Part shown: in pieces, positions 1 through 6,154 of the stretch
Position numbering within the stretch: position 1 is the first letter of the stretch
Layout of the letters: every line of letters starts with the position of its first letter
Assembly: GCA_030634505.1 (NCBI GenBank)
Contig: DAOWAQ010000089.1
Coordinates: 1-7,611, forward strand
DNA: 7,611 bases
Direction of reading: 5' to 3'
Origin: Calditrichia bacterium
GTDB taxonomy: Bacteria; Calditrichota; Calditrichia; JAJRVZ01
Notes under the pieces: generated by a model
Seen by the model: only the letters and a program-made list of their open reading frames with translations
Database searches by the model: none
What the model was told of the DNA's origin: nothing
Program-made: the position numbers and the translations under genes

Positions 1-2
1 AT

Positions 3-116
3 AGTTTAGAATCCTTAAAAAAAATTATGTTTATTGAACACCGCTTTATTAACCTATCAAAATATTCAGTAATAGATGTAAAATATTGTTATATTTCAGA
101 TAAAATATTGCAATAA
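3..116 (+). CDS. Possible C-terminal tail of an upstream gene (partial)
   Basis: The frame starting at base 3 is open from the left edge for 37 codons and ends at TAA 114-116. The other two forward frames close within the first nine bases. The predicted tail ends in VIDVKYCYISDKILQ, an alternating hydrophobic/polar stretch that would suit a final beta strand. The stop overlaps the AAGGA ribosome binding site of the acetyltransferase, leaving a 10-nt gap as in an operon. No motif is diagnostic. The ending loosely recalls the C-terminus of FtsQ-type proteins, but that is only an impression. In DNA this AT-rich an open frame of this length by chance is quite possible, so the call is tentative. 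The alternative is that 1-126 is simply a leader region. Confidence 0.33.
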   Translation, partial: SLESLKKIMFIEHRFINLSKYSVIDVKYCYISDKILQ

Positions 117-126
117 GGACCAAGTA

Positions 127-666
127 ATGAAAAATCCTTTTATTATCGGTGATAAAATCTATTTACGTGCACCGGAAGAGGGCGATGAAAAAATTATTGC
201 TATTACCGAAAATCATCCTGATGCCAGGGAAACACTTTTTTATGCTTTACCGGTTAGTTTAGATTCAATCCGTGACAAATGGAATAAATTCCGAGATGAT
301 CCAAATACAATTGTCTTTATAATTTGCAGTAAAAATCCTGATAAACATGTCGGAATTACTGCTTTTCATAGAATTGACTGGGTAGGAAGAATGGCAATAT
401 TTTATATTGCGATTGCAGATATGGAAAACAGGTCAAAGGGTTTTGGTACCGAAGCAACCGAATTGCTTGCGAATTATGCCTTTACTACTTTGAATTTGAA
501 CAGAATTCAGCTACATGTTGCAGTAAAAAATGAAAAGGCAATTAAAGTGTATAAAAAAGCAGGATATGAAATTGAAGGTACTTTAAGACAAGCCATGTAC
601 TGGGATGGCAAATATCATGATTTTTATGTTATGGGATTACTGAAAAAAGACTATAATAAAAAATGA
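127..666 (+). CDS. GNAT-family N-acetyltransferase (RimJ/RimL type)
   Basis: This 179-residue cytoplasmic protein is predicted to transfer acetyl from acetyl-CoA to an amine: a protein N-terminus, a polyamine or a small metabolite. The N-terminal strand (IYLRAPEEGD, residues 11-20) is the usual opening of the RimJ/RimL branch. The pyrophosphate-binding loop R-x-x-G-x-G is intact as RSKGFG at 102-107, followed by the helix TEATELLANYAF. The later NRIQLHVAVKNEKAIKVYKK segment (125-144) and GYEIEGTLRQ (146-155) match the conserved C-terminal half of the fold. The length is normal for the family. ATG 127 is supported by AAGGA at 115-119, with 7 nt spacing. The substrate cannot be inferred; the context (possible upstream gene, 122-bp gap downstream) gives no pathway. 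The family assignment is secure and the specific function open. Confidence 0.92.
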   Translation: MKNPFIIGDKIYLRAPEEGDEKIIAITENHPDARETLFYALPVSLDSIRDKWNKFRDDPNTIVFIICSKNPDKHVGITAFHRIDWVGRMAIFYIAIADMENRSKGFGTEATELLANYAFTTLNLNRIQLHVAVKNEKAIKVYKKAGYEIEGTLRQAMYWDGKYHDFYVMGLLKKDYNKK

Positions 667-687
667 TGATTTTGTTAACATAAATCA
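667..687. promoter_or_regulatory. Inverted repeat between the acetyltransferase and the helical-protein gene
   Basis: TGATTT at 667-672 pairs with AAATCA at 682-687 (6 bp). The 9-nt centre contains the perfect palindrome TGTTAACA (673-680). There is no T-run after it, so an intrinsic terminator is unlikely. The TGAT...ATCA arms and the overall size resemble operators bound by dimeric regulators such as the CRP/FNR family, but this is inference. Its centre lies about 92 bp upstream of the transcription start expected from the promoter candidate at 734-762. Short AT-rich dyads also arise by chance. Confidence 0.25.
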
Positions 688-733
688 AGTATTTGTCGAG
701 AAATAAATTATCAGAGATATATTTTAAATTAGT

Positions 734-762
734 TTGTGAAGGAATTAAATTTTCTTTAAAAT
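734..762 (+). promoter_or_regulatory. Candidate sigma-70-type promoter for the 789-1919 gene
   Basis: TTGTGA (734-739) and TAAAAT (757-762) are separated by exactly 17 bp. They match the -35 and -10 consensus at 4 of 6 and 5 of 6 positions. Transcription would begin near 769, giving a leader of only about 20 nt. That leader contains no ribosome binding site. AT-rich sequence makes such matches common, so this is a plausible candidate and not more. Confidence 0.35.
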
Positions 763-788
763 TACCGAAATAATATTATTACCCAATA

Positions 789-1919
789 ATGCAACTTGTT
801 AATATAGCAACTCCGCAAAATTTTATATCGAACGATTTAATAACTTCAATTCAATCCCGAGACCTGCCTAAATCAAAAGAAATAATAAGCTGCATTAAGG
901 ATTATAAAATAATCTTACGCTCGTATTATAAATTATCATGTAAACAATCAGAAATAAAAAATTATCTAAACTCAGCAATAGTTTTTACAGATGCTATTTC
1001 AGAGATTATTATAAGATTATTTCCAGAGGATCCTCATTTTATTTTAGATGCTTCGTTAGAATATTTTGGTTCACTTAATTATTCAACTGCGGAATCAAAC
1101 TTACCTAAAAGCAATCCGGAAGATGCTAATTCTCCAGTAGTTGTAAAAGAACTTTCGGAGTCTATAGAAAAAGGAGAATTAGAAAACTCATTTAGAATAT
1201 CTAAAAAGCTGTTAATGGTAATGGATTCCAAATCTTATTTTAATGATCTTTTGCTGGAAATGGCAGCAAAATCTTATACAGACACAGGTGAATCTATTAT
1301 CATCATTAATTCGATCTGTAAAGCTTTTGAACTATTTGAATGGAAGATGATTGATGAATTGATTTGGTATGCATTAAATCTATTAATTTCTGAAAATTTT
1401 AAATCCAGACAAAAAATATTGACCCCATCAGAAAAAGAAATTAAATATTCAGAATATGTATTAAAGGCTGCTTCAGATCCAGGTGAGCACGGAGCAAATC
1501 TATTGTTAATGGGACACGCAAGACAGATTTATCGAGCTGCCTCTGTTAAATACAAGGAAATTTGGGCATATCTATCTTCGTTTATTCAAACAAAGCTGGA
1601 AAAAACACCTATCGAAGAAATACAGGAAATAGAGCCAGCAAAAGGTAGTATTACTGATTTTGAGAAATCTATCAGTATGAAAGATGTTCAATTAACCATG
1701 ACATTTGTCAATGAGATATTAAAATCGGAAGTCAATGTTGATGAACTATTTGGATCGATAGCTTTATCATTATTAGAAAATGAAAAATTTAAATCTCCCG
1801 AAATTGTTATTTATCTTAATATGGCGAGACGTCTTGCCACAGCATTAGATTATCCACGTAATTTGTTAGTTTATAAATCTTTTTTAGAGTACCTTTACTC
1901 AGAAAACCTAGTTGATTAA
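789..1919 (+). CDS. Unrecognised all-helical protein with internal duplication
   Basis: I do not recognise the family of this 376-residue protein. It has no signal peptide, no transmembrane segment and no nucleotide-binding loop, and reads as helical almost throughout. Residues about 120-200 and 290-370 look like diverged copies of one unit. Both open with an acidic helix (ELSESIEKG / DFEKSISMK), continue with a KLL/EIL helix and a LLLEMA / GSIALS helix, and then have ESIIII / PEIVIY followed by a long helix ending in LIS / LYS. The N-terminal DLITSIQSRDL (16-26) may be the start of a third, degraded copy. Between the copies lies a segment with two histidines, H234 and H243 (PGEH, MGHARQIYRAA), followed by an aromatic helix. 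The pattern vaguely recalls helical, His-containing proteins that accompany Rieske domains elsewhere, but this is low-confidence inference. ATG 789 is the first start after an in-frame stop at 771-773, and no Shine-Dalgarno precedes it. The downstream hydrolase begins 54 bp later, so the two may be co-transcribed. Confidence 0.85.
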   Translation: MQLVNIATPQNFISNDLITSIQSRDLPKSKEIISCIKDYKIILRSYYKLSCKQSEIKNYLNSAIVFTDAISEIIIRLFPEDPHFILDASLEYFGSLNYSTAESNLPKSNPEDANSPVVVKELSESIEKGELENSFRISKKLLMVMDSKSYFNDLLLEMAAKSYTDTGESIIIINSICKAFELFEWKMIDELIWYALNLLISENFKSRQKILTPSEKEIKYSEYVLKAASDPGEHGANLLLMGHARQIYRAASVKYKEIWAYLSSFIQTKLEKTPIEEIQEIEPAKGSITDFEKSISMKDVQLTMTFVNEILKSEVNVDELFGSIALSLLENEKFKSPEIVIYLNMARRLATALDYPRNLLVYKSFLEYLYSENLVD

Positions 1920-1973
1920 ATCAAACAATGAAAATAATTAAAATATATATTTTTAGAGGGGAATATTCAGGTT

Positions 1974-2819
1974 ATGATGCGCAAAAGTTTCAATCTTATT
2001 AATTCTTCGGATGAGAATATTCATGGGGATTTGAGATATCGTGAAGGAATCAAAAATGCTCCGGTAATTATTATTTGCCACGGATTTAAGGGATTTAAAG
2101 ATTGGGGATTTTTTCCGATTCTTGCCGAAGGATTGGCTGAAGACGGTTATGCAACAATCACATTTAATTTTTCCAGAAATGGCATTGGAGCGGATCCAAA
2201 TAATTTCACTGAACTGGACAGGTTTGCAAATAATACATATAGTTATGAATTAAACGATTTAAAAATTGTAATAGATGCTGTGTCAAAAGGGAAAATTGGA
2301 TCAAATATTATTGACCGCGAAAAAATTGGATTATTGGGACATAGCCGTGGTGGCGGTATTGTTTTATTGTATGCAAGTGAAGACGATAGGATTCAATGTG
2401 TAGTAACATGGTCAGCAATAGCTAAGGTGGAAAGGTATTCGGAAGATGTTTTAATACGGTGGGAAAAAGAAGGTTATATAGAGATTGAAAACAAACGCAC
2501 AAATCAAATGATGCGAATAAGTAAAGATTTTTTAACAGATATAAAAAAGAATAGTAAGAAGCTAAATATACTTAAAGCAGCAGAAAGTATGGAAGTACCG
2601 GTTTTGGTTGTTCATGGAGAAAGTGATGAGTCCGTTCCCGTATCCGAAGCAGATGAAATATATGGCAAATTAAAAGGTTATGGCAATGAATTGGAAATTA
2701 TAGAAGGGGGTACGCATACTTTTGGCATCCGCCACCCGCTTGAAGGTGTTACACCCGAATTTGAAACGGTTGTAGATTTAACCGAAATATTTTTTGATAA
2801 GAACCTCAGTTCTATCTAA
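1974..2819 (+). CDS. Alpha/beta hydrolase, serine type, with lid insertion
   Basis: This is a 281-residue cytoplasmic hydrolase of the prolyl-oligopeptidase/dienelactone-like alpha/beta superfamily, probably acting on an ester, thioester or peptide bond. The catalytic triad is visible: nucleophile Ser124 in GHSRGG (122-127), Asp218 in HGESDESVP (214-222), and His248 in GGTHTFG (245-251). The oxyanion region is HGFKGFKDWG (36-45). Residues about 150-205 form a charged helical insertion between core strands, likely a lid over the active site; it is typical for this subgroup, which includes enzymes described as feruloyl-esterase-like or acyl-peptide-hydrolase-like. No signal peptide is seen. ATG 1974 and ATG 1977 are adjacent; AGAGGGG at 1955-1961 is a strong but distant ribosome binding site (12 nt to the first ATG). 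The 116-bp gap to the next start contains no clear terminator. The fold and triad are secure; the substrate is unknown. Confidence 0.93.
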   Translation: MMRKSFNLINSSDENIHGDLRYREGIKNAPVIIICHGFKGFKDWGFFPILAEGLAEDGYATITFNFSRNGIGADPNNFTELDRFANNTYSYELNDLKIVIDAVSKGKIGSNIIDREKIGLLGHSRGGGIVLLYASEDDRIQCVVTWSAIAKVERYSEDVLIRWEKEGYIEIENKRTNQMMRISKDFLTDIKKNSKKLNILKAAESMEVPVLVVHGESDESVPVSEADEIYGKLKGYGNELEIIEGGTHTFGIRHPLEGVTPEFETVVDLTEIFFDKNLSSI

Positions 2820-2935
2820 ACTCAGATAAAAATATGTTTTTAATTTGAACTTGTTACAATTTTTATAAAGTAATTATTGAGATTGTAGGTTTAAATATTA
2901 AATAAAAATCACTTAATATTGAAGTGAGATGTAAT

Positions 2936-3781
2936 ATGTTTAAAATAAATGACTATGAGATAATACCAATTGAAACGGGGCGATTTGCCTTGGACGGCGG
3001 CGCTATGTTTGGCGTGGTTCCCAAAAATCTTTGGCAAAGAACTAATCCTGCAGATGAGCAGAATAGAATCGAACTGGCATTACGTTGTTTATTGTTAAAG
3101 GGCAAAGATAAAAATATATTGATTGATACCGGAGTCGGTGAAAAATTACATGAAAAGTTAGAAAATATTTATAAAATTGACCACTCCCAAACCACTTTGG
3201 AAAAAACATTAAATAGCATCGGTATACGAAATGAAGATATAACAGACGTTATTATTTCACATTTGCATTTTGATCACACCGGTGGAACAACAAAACAAAT
3301 TAATGGTGAAATTGAGCTGACTTTTCCAAATGCCATACATCATGTGCAATTAGAGCAATGGGATTGGGCAAACAGTCCGGTGGCAAAAGATAAAGCAAGT
3401 TTTATTACTGATAATTTTTTATTAATGGAGCAACAAGGAAAATTAAATATCATAAATGGCCCTGGAAAAATTGCAGATGGCATTGAGGTTATGGTTATGT
3501 ACGGCCATACGCCGGGTATGCAACTAATAAAAATTAGTGATGAATCAAATACGTTACTTTATTGTGCAGATCTTTTCCCAACAACATCACACATACCTAT
3601 CCCCTGGGTGATGGCTTATGATAATAATCCATTAATTACCATTGAAGAAAAAAAGCGTTTATTACCGCAAATAGTAAAAGAAAATTGGATTTTATTTTTT
3701 GAACATGATCCCTTCCGTGTTGCCGGAACAGTGCAACAAACTGACAAAGGGTATTCATTAAAAGAAGAAATCAAACTTTAG
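2936..3781 (+). CDS. Metallo-beta-lactamase-fold hydrolase, lactonase-like
   Basis: This is a 281-residue cytoplasmic metal-dependent hydrolase. All ligands for a two-metal centre can be seen: H109, H111, D113 and H114 in HLHFDH, H191 in GHTPG, D212 in CADLF and H257 in FEHDP. A conserved ILIDTGVG strand (61-68) precedes them. The PNAIHHVQLEQWDWA segment (131-145) and overall length match the subgroup that includes N-acyl-homoserine lactonases and YtnP-like enzymes. Many members have other or unknown substrates, so quorum quenching should not be assumed. An in-frame GTG at 2924 would add four residues (MRCN). I prefer ATG 2936, because the GTG lies within the purine-rich AAGTGAG (2922-2928) that is the likely ribosome binding site, 7 nt upstream. 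The stop TAG (3779-3781) overlaps the ribosome binding site of the Rieske gene, so the two are almost certainly co-translated. The class call is firm, the substrate open. Confidence 0.93.
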   Translation: MFKINDYEIIPIETGRFALDGGAMFGVVPKNLWQRTNPADEQNRIELALRCLLLKGKDKNILIDTGVGEKLHEKLENIYKIDHSQTTLEKTLNSIGIRNEDITDVIISHLHFDHTGGTTKQINGEIELTFPNAIHHVQLEQWDWANSPVAKDKASFITDNFLLMEQQGKLNIINGPGKIADGIEVMVMYGHTPGMQLIKISDESNTLLYCADLFPTTSHIPIPWVMAYDNNPLITIEEKKRLLPQIVKENWILFFEHDPFRVAGTVQQTDKGYSLKEEIKL

Positions 3782-3789
3782 GATTTTAG

Positions 3790-4104
3790 TTGGCTAAATT
3801 TATTAAGATTGCTGAAGTCGATGATGTCCCAAGAGTATCAGGGAAAAAAATAAGAGTAAACGGTAAAAGCATCGCTTTATTTAAACATAAAAATAATATC
3901 TATGCAATTCGCAACAGTTGTCCGCACCAGGGTGCAGATTTAGCAGATGGTCATATAAGTGAATCGAAAGTGGTTTGTCCTTTACATCGTTGGAAGTTCA
4001 ATTTGGAAGATGGGGCATTTACCGGAAATGAAAATATTCGTATTCCAACCTATCAAACTAAAGTTAAAAACAATGATGTTTACATTCTTTGGGATGAGGA
4101 ATGA
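3790..4104 (+). CDS. Small Rieske [2Fe-2S] ferredoxin
   Basis: This is a 104-residue soluble electron carrier of the NirD/BphF-like Rieske type. The cluster ligands are complete: C44-P-H46 (CPHQGADL) and C63-P-L-H66 (CPLHRWKF), with the usual spacing. The following NLEDGAFTGN loop and the closing beta strands fill out a single-domain protein of normal length. It has no signal peptide or membrane anchor, so it acts in the cytoplasm. The start is TTG 3790, supported by AGGA at 3780-3783 six bases upstream; that AGGA overlaps the stop of the MBL gene. No Rieske oxygenase or nitrite reductase catalytic subunit lies nearby, so its partner is unknown. QueG downstream needs an electron donor, but Rieske clusters usually have potentials too high for reducing its cobalamin, so that pairing is doubtful. 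The alternative is a sensor or carrier for a distant enzyme. Confidence 0.93.
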   Translation: MAKFIKIAEVDDVPRVSGKKIRVNGKSIALFKHKNNIYAIRNSCPHQGADLADGHISESKVVCPLHRWKFNLEDGAFTGNENIRIPTYQTKVKNNDVYILWDEE

Positions 4105-4145
4105 AATGGTTACAGATAATTTCGTCTTTAATAATTCTTTTCTAG
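4101..4145 (+). CDS. Possible 14-codon hydrophobic peptide overlapping the Rieske stop
   Basis: ATG 4101 shares bases with the Rieske stop (ATGA overlap), the classic arrangement for translational coupling. The purine-rich GAGGA (4096-4100) lies immediately before it, too close for an ideal ribosome binding site. The frame encodes MKWLQIISSLIILF and stops at TAG 4143-4145. A basic N-terminus followed by a hydrophobic run resembles a tiny membrane peptide or a truncated signal sequence. It ends 27 nt before QueG, which itself has no visible ribosome binding site. It could be a chance reading frame in AT-rich DNA; I list it only because of the stop-start overlap. Confidence 0.18.
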   Translation: MKWLQIISSLIILF

Positions 4146-4172
4146 CAGCAAAACTGATTAATAAATAATCAC

Positions 4173-5105
4173 ATGAACAAAATCGAACTAACAGAATCCA
4201 TTAAAGGTCTAATTCTAAATATGGGTTTCCATAAAGTTGGTGTATCTGCAGCAGTCGCTTTCCCAAAATCTAAATTGCTTGAAAAATGGCTCAATAAAAA
4301 TTTCCACGGTGAAATGAAATGGATGGAAAACTATAAAGAAAAAAGAATGGATATTCAAAAGCTTTTTCCGGGCGCTAAATCAGTTATTTCTTTAGCACAT
4401 AATTATTATTCACCGCAAAAGCACTCCTCGTCACCGCAGTATGGAAAAATATCACGATATGCCTGGGGTGAAGATTACCATACTATCATAAAAAAGAAGT
4501 TGAAACAGGTATTGTTGGAAATAAAATCATTGGATAAAAGTATTGATGGACGAATTTGCGTAGATACAGCGCCAGCCATGGACAAATTATGGGCAGAGAA
4601 ATCCGGTATTGGCTGGCAGGGTAAACATACAAATATAATTTCTAAAGAATTCGGATCATGGATATTCTTAGGGGAAATCATTCTAAATACTGAATTGGAA
4701 TACGATAAACCCATAGAAGATTTTTGCGGAAATTGTACAGCATGCATAGATGCTTGCCCACCCAATGCGATTGTAAAACCTTATTTGCTTGATGCCAGTA
4801 AATGTATATCTTACCTGACGATAGAATACAGGGATAAACCCATCCCGGCTGAATTTAAAGATAAAATGGAAAATTGGATTTTCGGTTGTGATATTTGCCA
4901 GGATGTGTGTCCCTGGAATAAGTTTCAGCAAATTACAAATGAAAAAAGATATCATTCCAAACCTGAAAACGTCAAGCCGAAATTGACAGAATTGACCAAT
5001 CTTTCAGAAATTGGATTTAAAAATCGTTTCAAAAAAAGTGCATTGTACGGAACCGGTTGGAAAAATTTTATTAGAAATGTAAAAACTATAATTGGATCAC
5101 ATTAA
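4173..5105 (+). CDS. queG: Epoxyqueuosine reductase QueG (short form)
   Basis: QueG catalyses the last step of queuosine synthesis, reducing epoxyqueuosine to queuosine at the wobble position (34) of tRNAs for Asp, Asn, His and Tyr, using cobalamin and two [4Fe-4S] clusters in the cytoplasm. The N-terminal cobalamin-binding half carries GEMKWMENY (46-54) and the diagnostic SRYAWGEDYH (94-103). The likely catalytic acid is D131 in VDTAP (130-134), followed by SGIGWQGKHTN (144-154). Eight cluster cysteines are present: C185, C188, C191 and C195 (CGNCTACIDACP), then C211, C239, C242 and C246 (CDICQDVCPW). At 310 residues it lacks the C-terminal HEAT-like/extension region of the approximately 380-residue E. 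coli and Bacillus enzymes; such short forms are usual in Bacteroidota-like genomes, so I do not read this as a truncation. No ribosome binding site precedes ATG 4173. The stop is 4 nt before the next gene. Confidence is high. Confidence 0.96.
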   Translation: MNKIELTESIKGLILNMGFHKVGVSAAVAFPKSKLLEKWLNKNFHGEMKWMENYKEKRMDIQKLFPGAKSVISLAHNYYSPQKHSSSPQYGKISRYAWGEDYHTIIKKKLKQVLLEIKSLDKSIDGRICVDTAPAMDKLWAEKSGIGWQGKHTNIISKEFGSWIFLGEIILNTELEYDKPIEDFCGNCTACIDACPPNAIVKPYLLDASKCISYLTIEYRDKPIPAEFKDKMENWIFGCDICQDVCPWNKFQQITNEKRYHSKPENVKPKLTELTNLSEIGFKNRFKKSALYGTGWKNFIRNVKTIIGSH

Positions 5106-5109
5106 AAGA

Positions 5110-5928
5110 ATGAATCTTAGAATAGTCTTTTATTTTATCTTAACTATACAATTTATATTATTTGAATTTTCAATAGGTCAACCAAACTCAGGAAATACTA
5201 TTTTATCGTGTATTAATCCACCAGCAGGTTTTCATCGAGTAGAAATTAGAAAAAACTCTTTTGCTGAATGGTTGCGGAATCTTCAATTAAAACCACCAGA
5301 ATCACCTGTTGTCGATTTTCGTGGAAAAATTTTTAAAAGCAAAGATGATACGACGGTTGCTGCTGTAATTGACTGGGAAATTAAAGGAAGAAGATTTGAT
5401 CAATGTATGGATATATTAGTCAGATTTTATGCAGAGTATCTATGGGATAAAGAGGAACTGGAAAAATTAAATTTGCCATTACCTGGCAAACAATCGTTAA
5501 AATGGACTGATTGGGAAAAGGGATTTAGACCAAAATTCAAGGGAATAAATTTTGATTTGGTAAAATCAGAAAAATACAATTCGTCAAAGAAAAATTATAA
5601 TAAATTTCTTAATTTGGTTTTTGCGGAATCGCATACCCAACAATTTTACTATGCCTATTCGGTGATTGAAAAACAAAATGTTCAGGTAGGAGATTTTATT
5701 GTTAAAAGGGGTGTTAAAGGGCATGCGGTAATGATTGTTGATTTAGCTATAGATCCCGAGGGAAATTTAGTCGCATTAATCGGTCAGGGTGATACACCTG
5801 CTTGTGAGTTTTACCTTTTAAATTATAAAAAAGATGATCCCTGGATTCCATTGGATTTTTCAAAAGAAATTATTCCATTGCCCATAAATAAGAAAATGAC
5901 CTGGGATGGATTACGCAGATTTGAATAA
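5110..5928 (+). CDS. Exported DUF4846-like protein
   Basis: This 272-residue protein is predicted to be secreted. Its N-terminus, MNLRIVFYFILTIQFILFEF, is a typical signal peptide, with likely cleavage around residues 22-24 (SIG|Q). There is no lipobox cysteine, so it is probably periplasmic. The mature part shows the landmarks I associate with DUF4846: INPPAGFHRV (35-44), SFAEWLRNLQLKP (50-62), an AAVIDWEIKGRRFDQCMD stretch followed by AEYLW, and near the C-terminus VGDFIVKRG followed by GHAVMIVDLA. The reaction is unknown; the GHA motif vaguely recalls papain/NlpC-like folds, but no complete catalytic set can be assigned. An in-frame TTG at 5092 would add six residues (MDHIKR) and overlap QueG. 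ATG 5110 gives a better signal peptide and sits 4 nt after the QueG stop, so I prefer it; the ribosome binding site is poor for either. It is probably co-transcribed with queG. Confidence 0.85.
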   Translation: MNLRIVFYFILTIQFILFEFSIGQPNSGNTILSCINPPAGFHRVEIRKNSFAEWLRNLQLKPPESPVVDFRGKIFKSKDDTTVAAVIDWEIKGRRFDQCMDILVRFYAEYLWDKEELEKLNLPLPGKQSLKWTDWEKGFRPKFKGINFDLVKSEKYNSSKKNYNKFLNLVFAESHTQQFYYAYSVIEKQNVQVGDFIVKRGVKGHAVMIVDLAIDPEGNLVALIGQGDTPACEFYLLNYKKDDPWIPLDFSKEIIPLPINKKMTWDGLRRFE

Positions 5929-6054
5929 ACCTTTATTGTAATATTTTTATACACATCCATGTTCTTATGAAAATAAATTAACTAAAAATTCTGTTAAATA
6001 CTTACTTCTGATCAAATTTCTAAATCGGAACAGATATTGCAGGGAATAGCTTGT

Positions 6055-6083
6055 TTAACAAAATAAGTTAAATATTATATAAT
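6055..6083 (+). promoter_or_regulatory. Strong candidate sigma-70-type promoter for the exported hydrolase
   Basis: TTAACA (6055-6060, 5 of 6 to consensus) and a perfect TATAAT (6078-6083) are separated by 17 bp. A second TATAAT follows directly at 6084-6089. Transcription would start near 6090, giving a leader of about 65 nt before ATG 6155. The rest of the 5929-6154 gap holds nothing else I can support: no tRNA, no terminator with a T-run, and no reading frame of note. Confidence 0.5.
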
Positions 6084-6140
6084 TATAATAAATAACTTGA
6101 TAAATCTGACGATAATAATTTAAAAGAATAACCAGATTGG

Positions 6141-6147
6141 AAAGGAG
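6141..6147 (+). promoter_or_regulatory. Ribosome binding site that fixes the 6155 start
   Basis: AAAGGAG is a near-perfect Shine-Dalgarno, 7 nt before ATG 6155. It lies inside the six extra codons that would be added by starting at the in-frame TTG 6137, which argues strongly against that longer form. Confidence 0.8.
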
Positions 6148-6154
6148 ACATAAA

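Noticed and set aside
2813..2828. A TATCT/AGATA hairpin at the end of the serine hydrolase gene
   Set aside because: It has only five base pairs with one G-C and overlaps the end of the coding region. The T-run is too far away to make a terminator.
2820..2935. A promoter in the gap before the MBL gene (TTGAAC 2845-2850 with TATAAA 2864-2869)
   Set aside because: The 13-bp spacing is too short, and no other pair of boxes with proper spacing is convincing.
2936..3781. Naming the MBL-fold protein as an acyl-homoserine lactonase
   Set aside because: The metal ligands are shared with many MBL hydrolases, and nothing in the context points to quorum sensing.
3959..4168. A 69-codon + strand frame overlapping the Rieske gene
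   Set aside because: It lies mostly within the Rieske gene in another frame, which has complete cluster motifs. Its translation shows no domain.
4475..4955. Two overlapping - strand frames inside queG
   Set aside because: They are antisense to the cysteine-rich, unmistakable QueG core, and their translations have no recognisable features.
6006..6030. A hairpin TTCTGAT/ATCGGAA with an 11-nt loop, considered as a terminator after the DUF4846-like gene
   Set aside because: The stem contains a G-T wobble, the loop is long, and no T-run follows.
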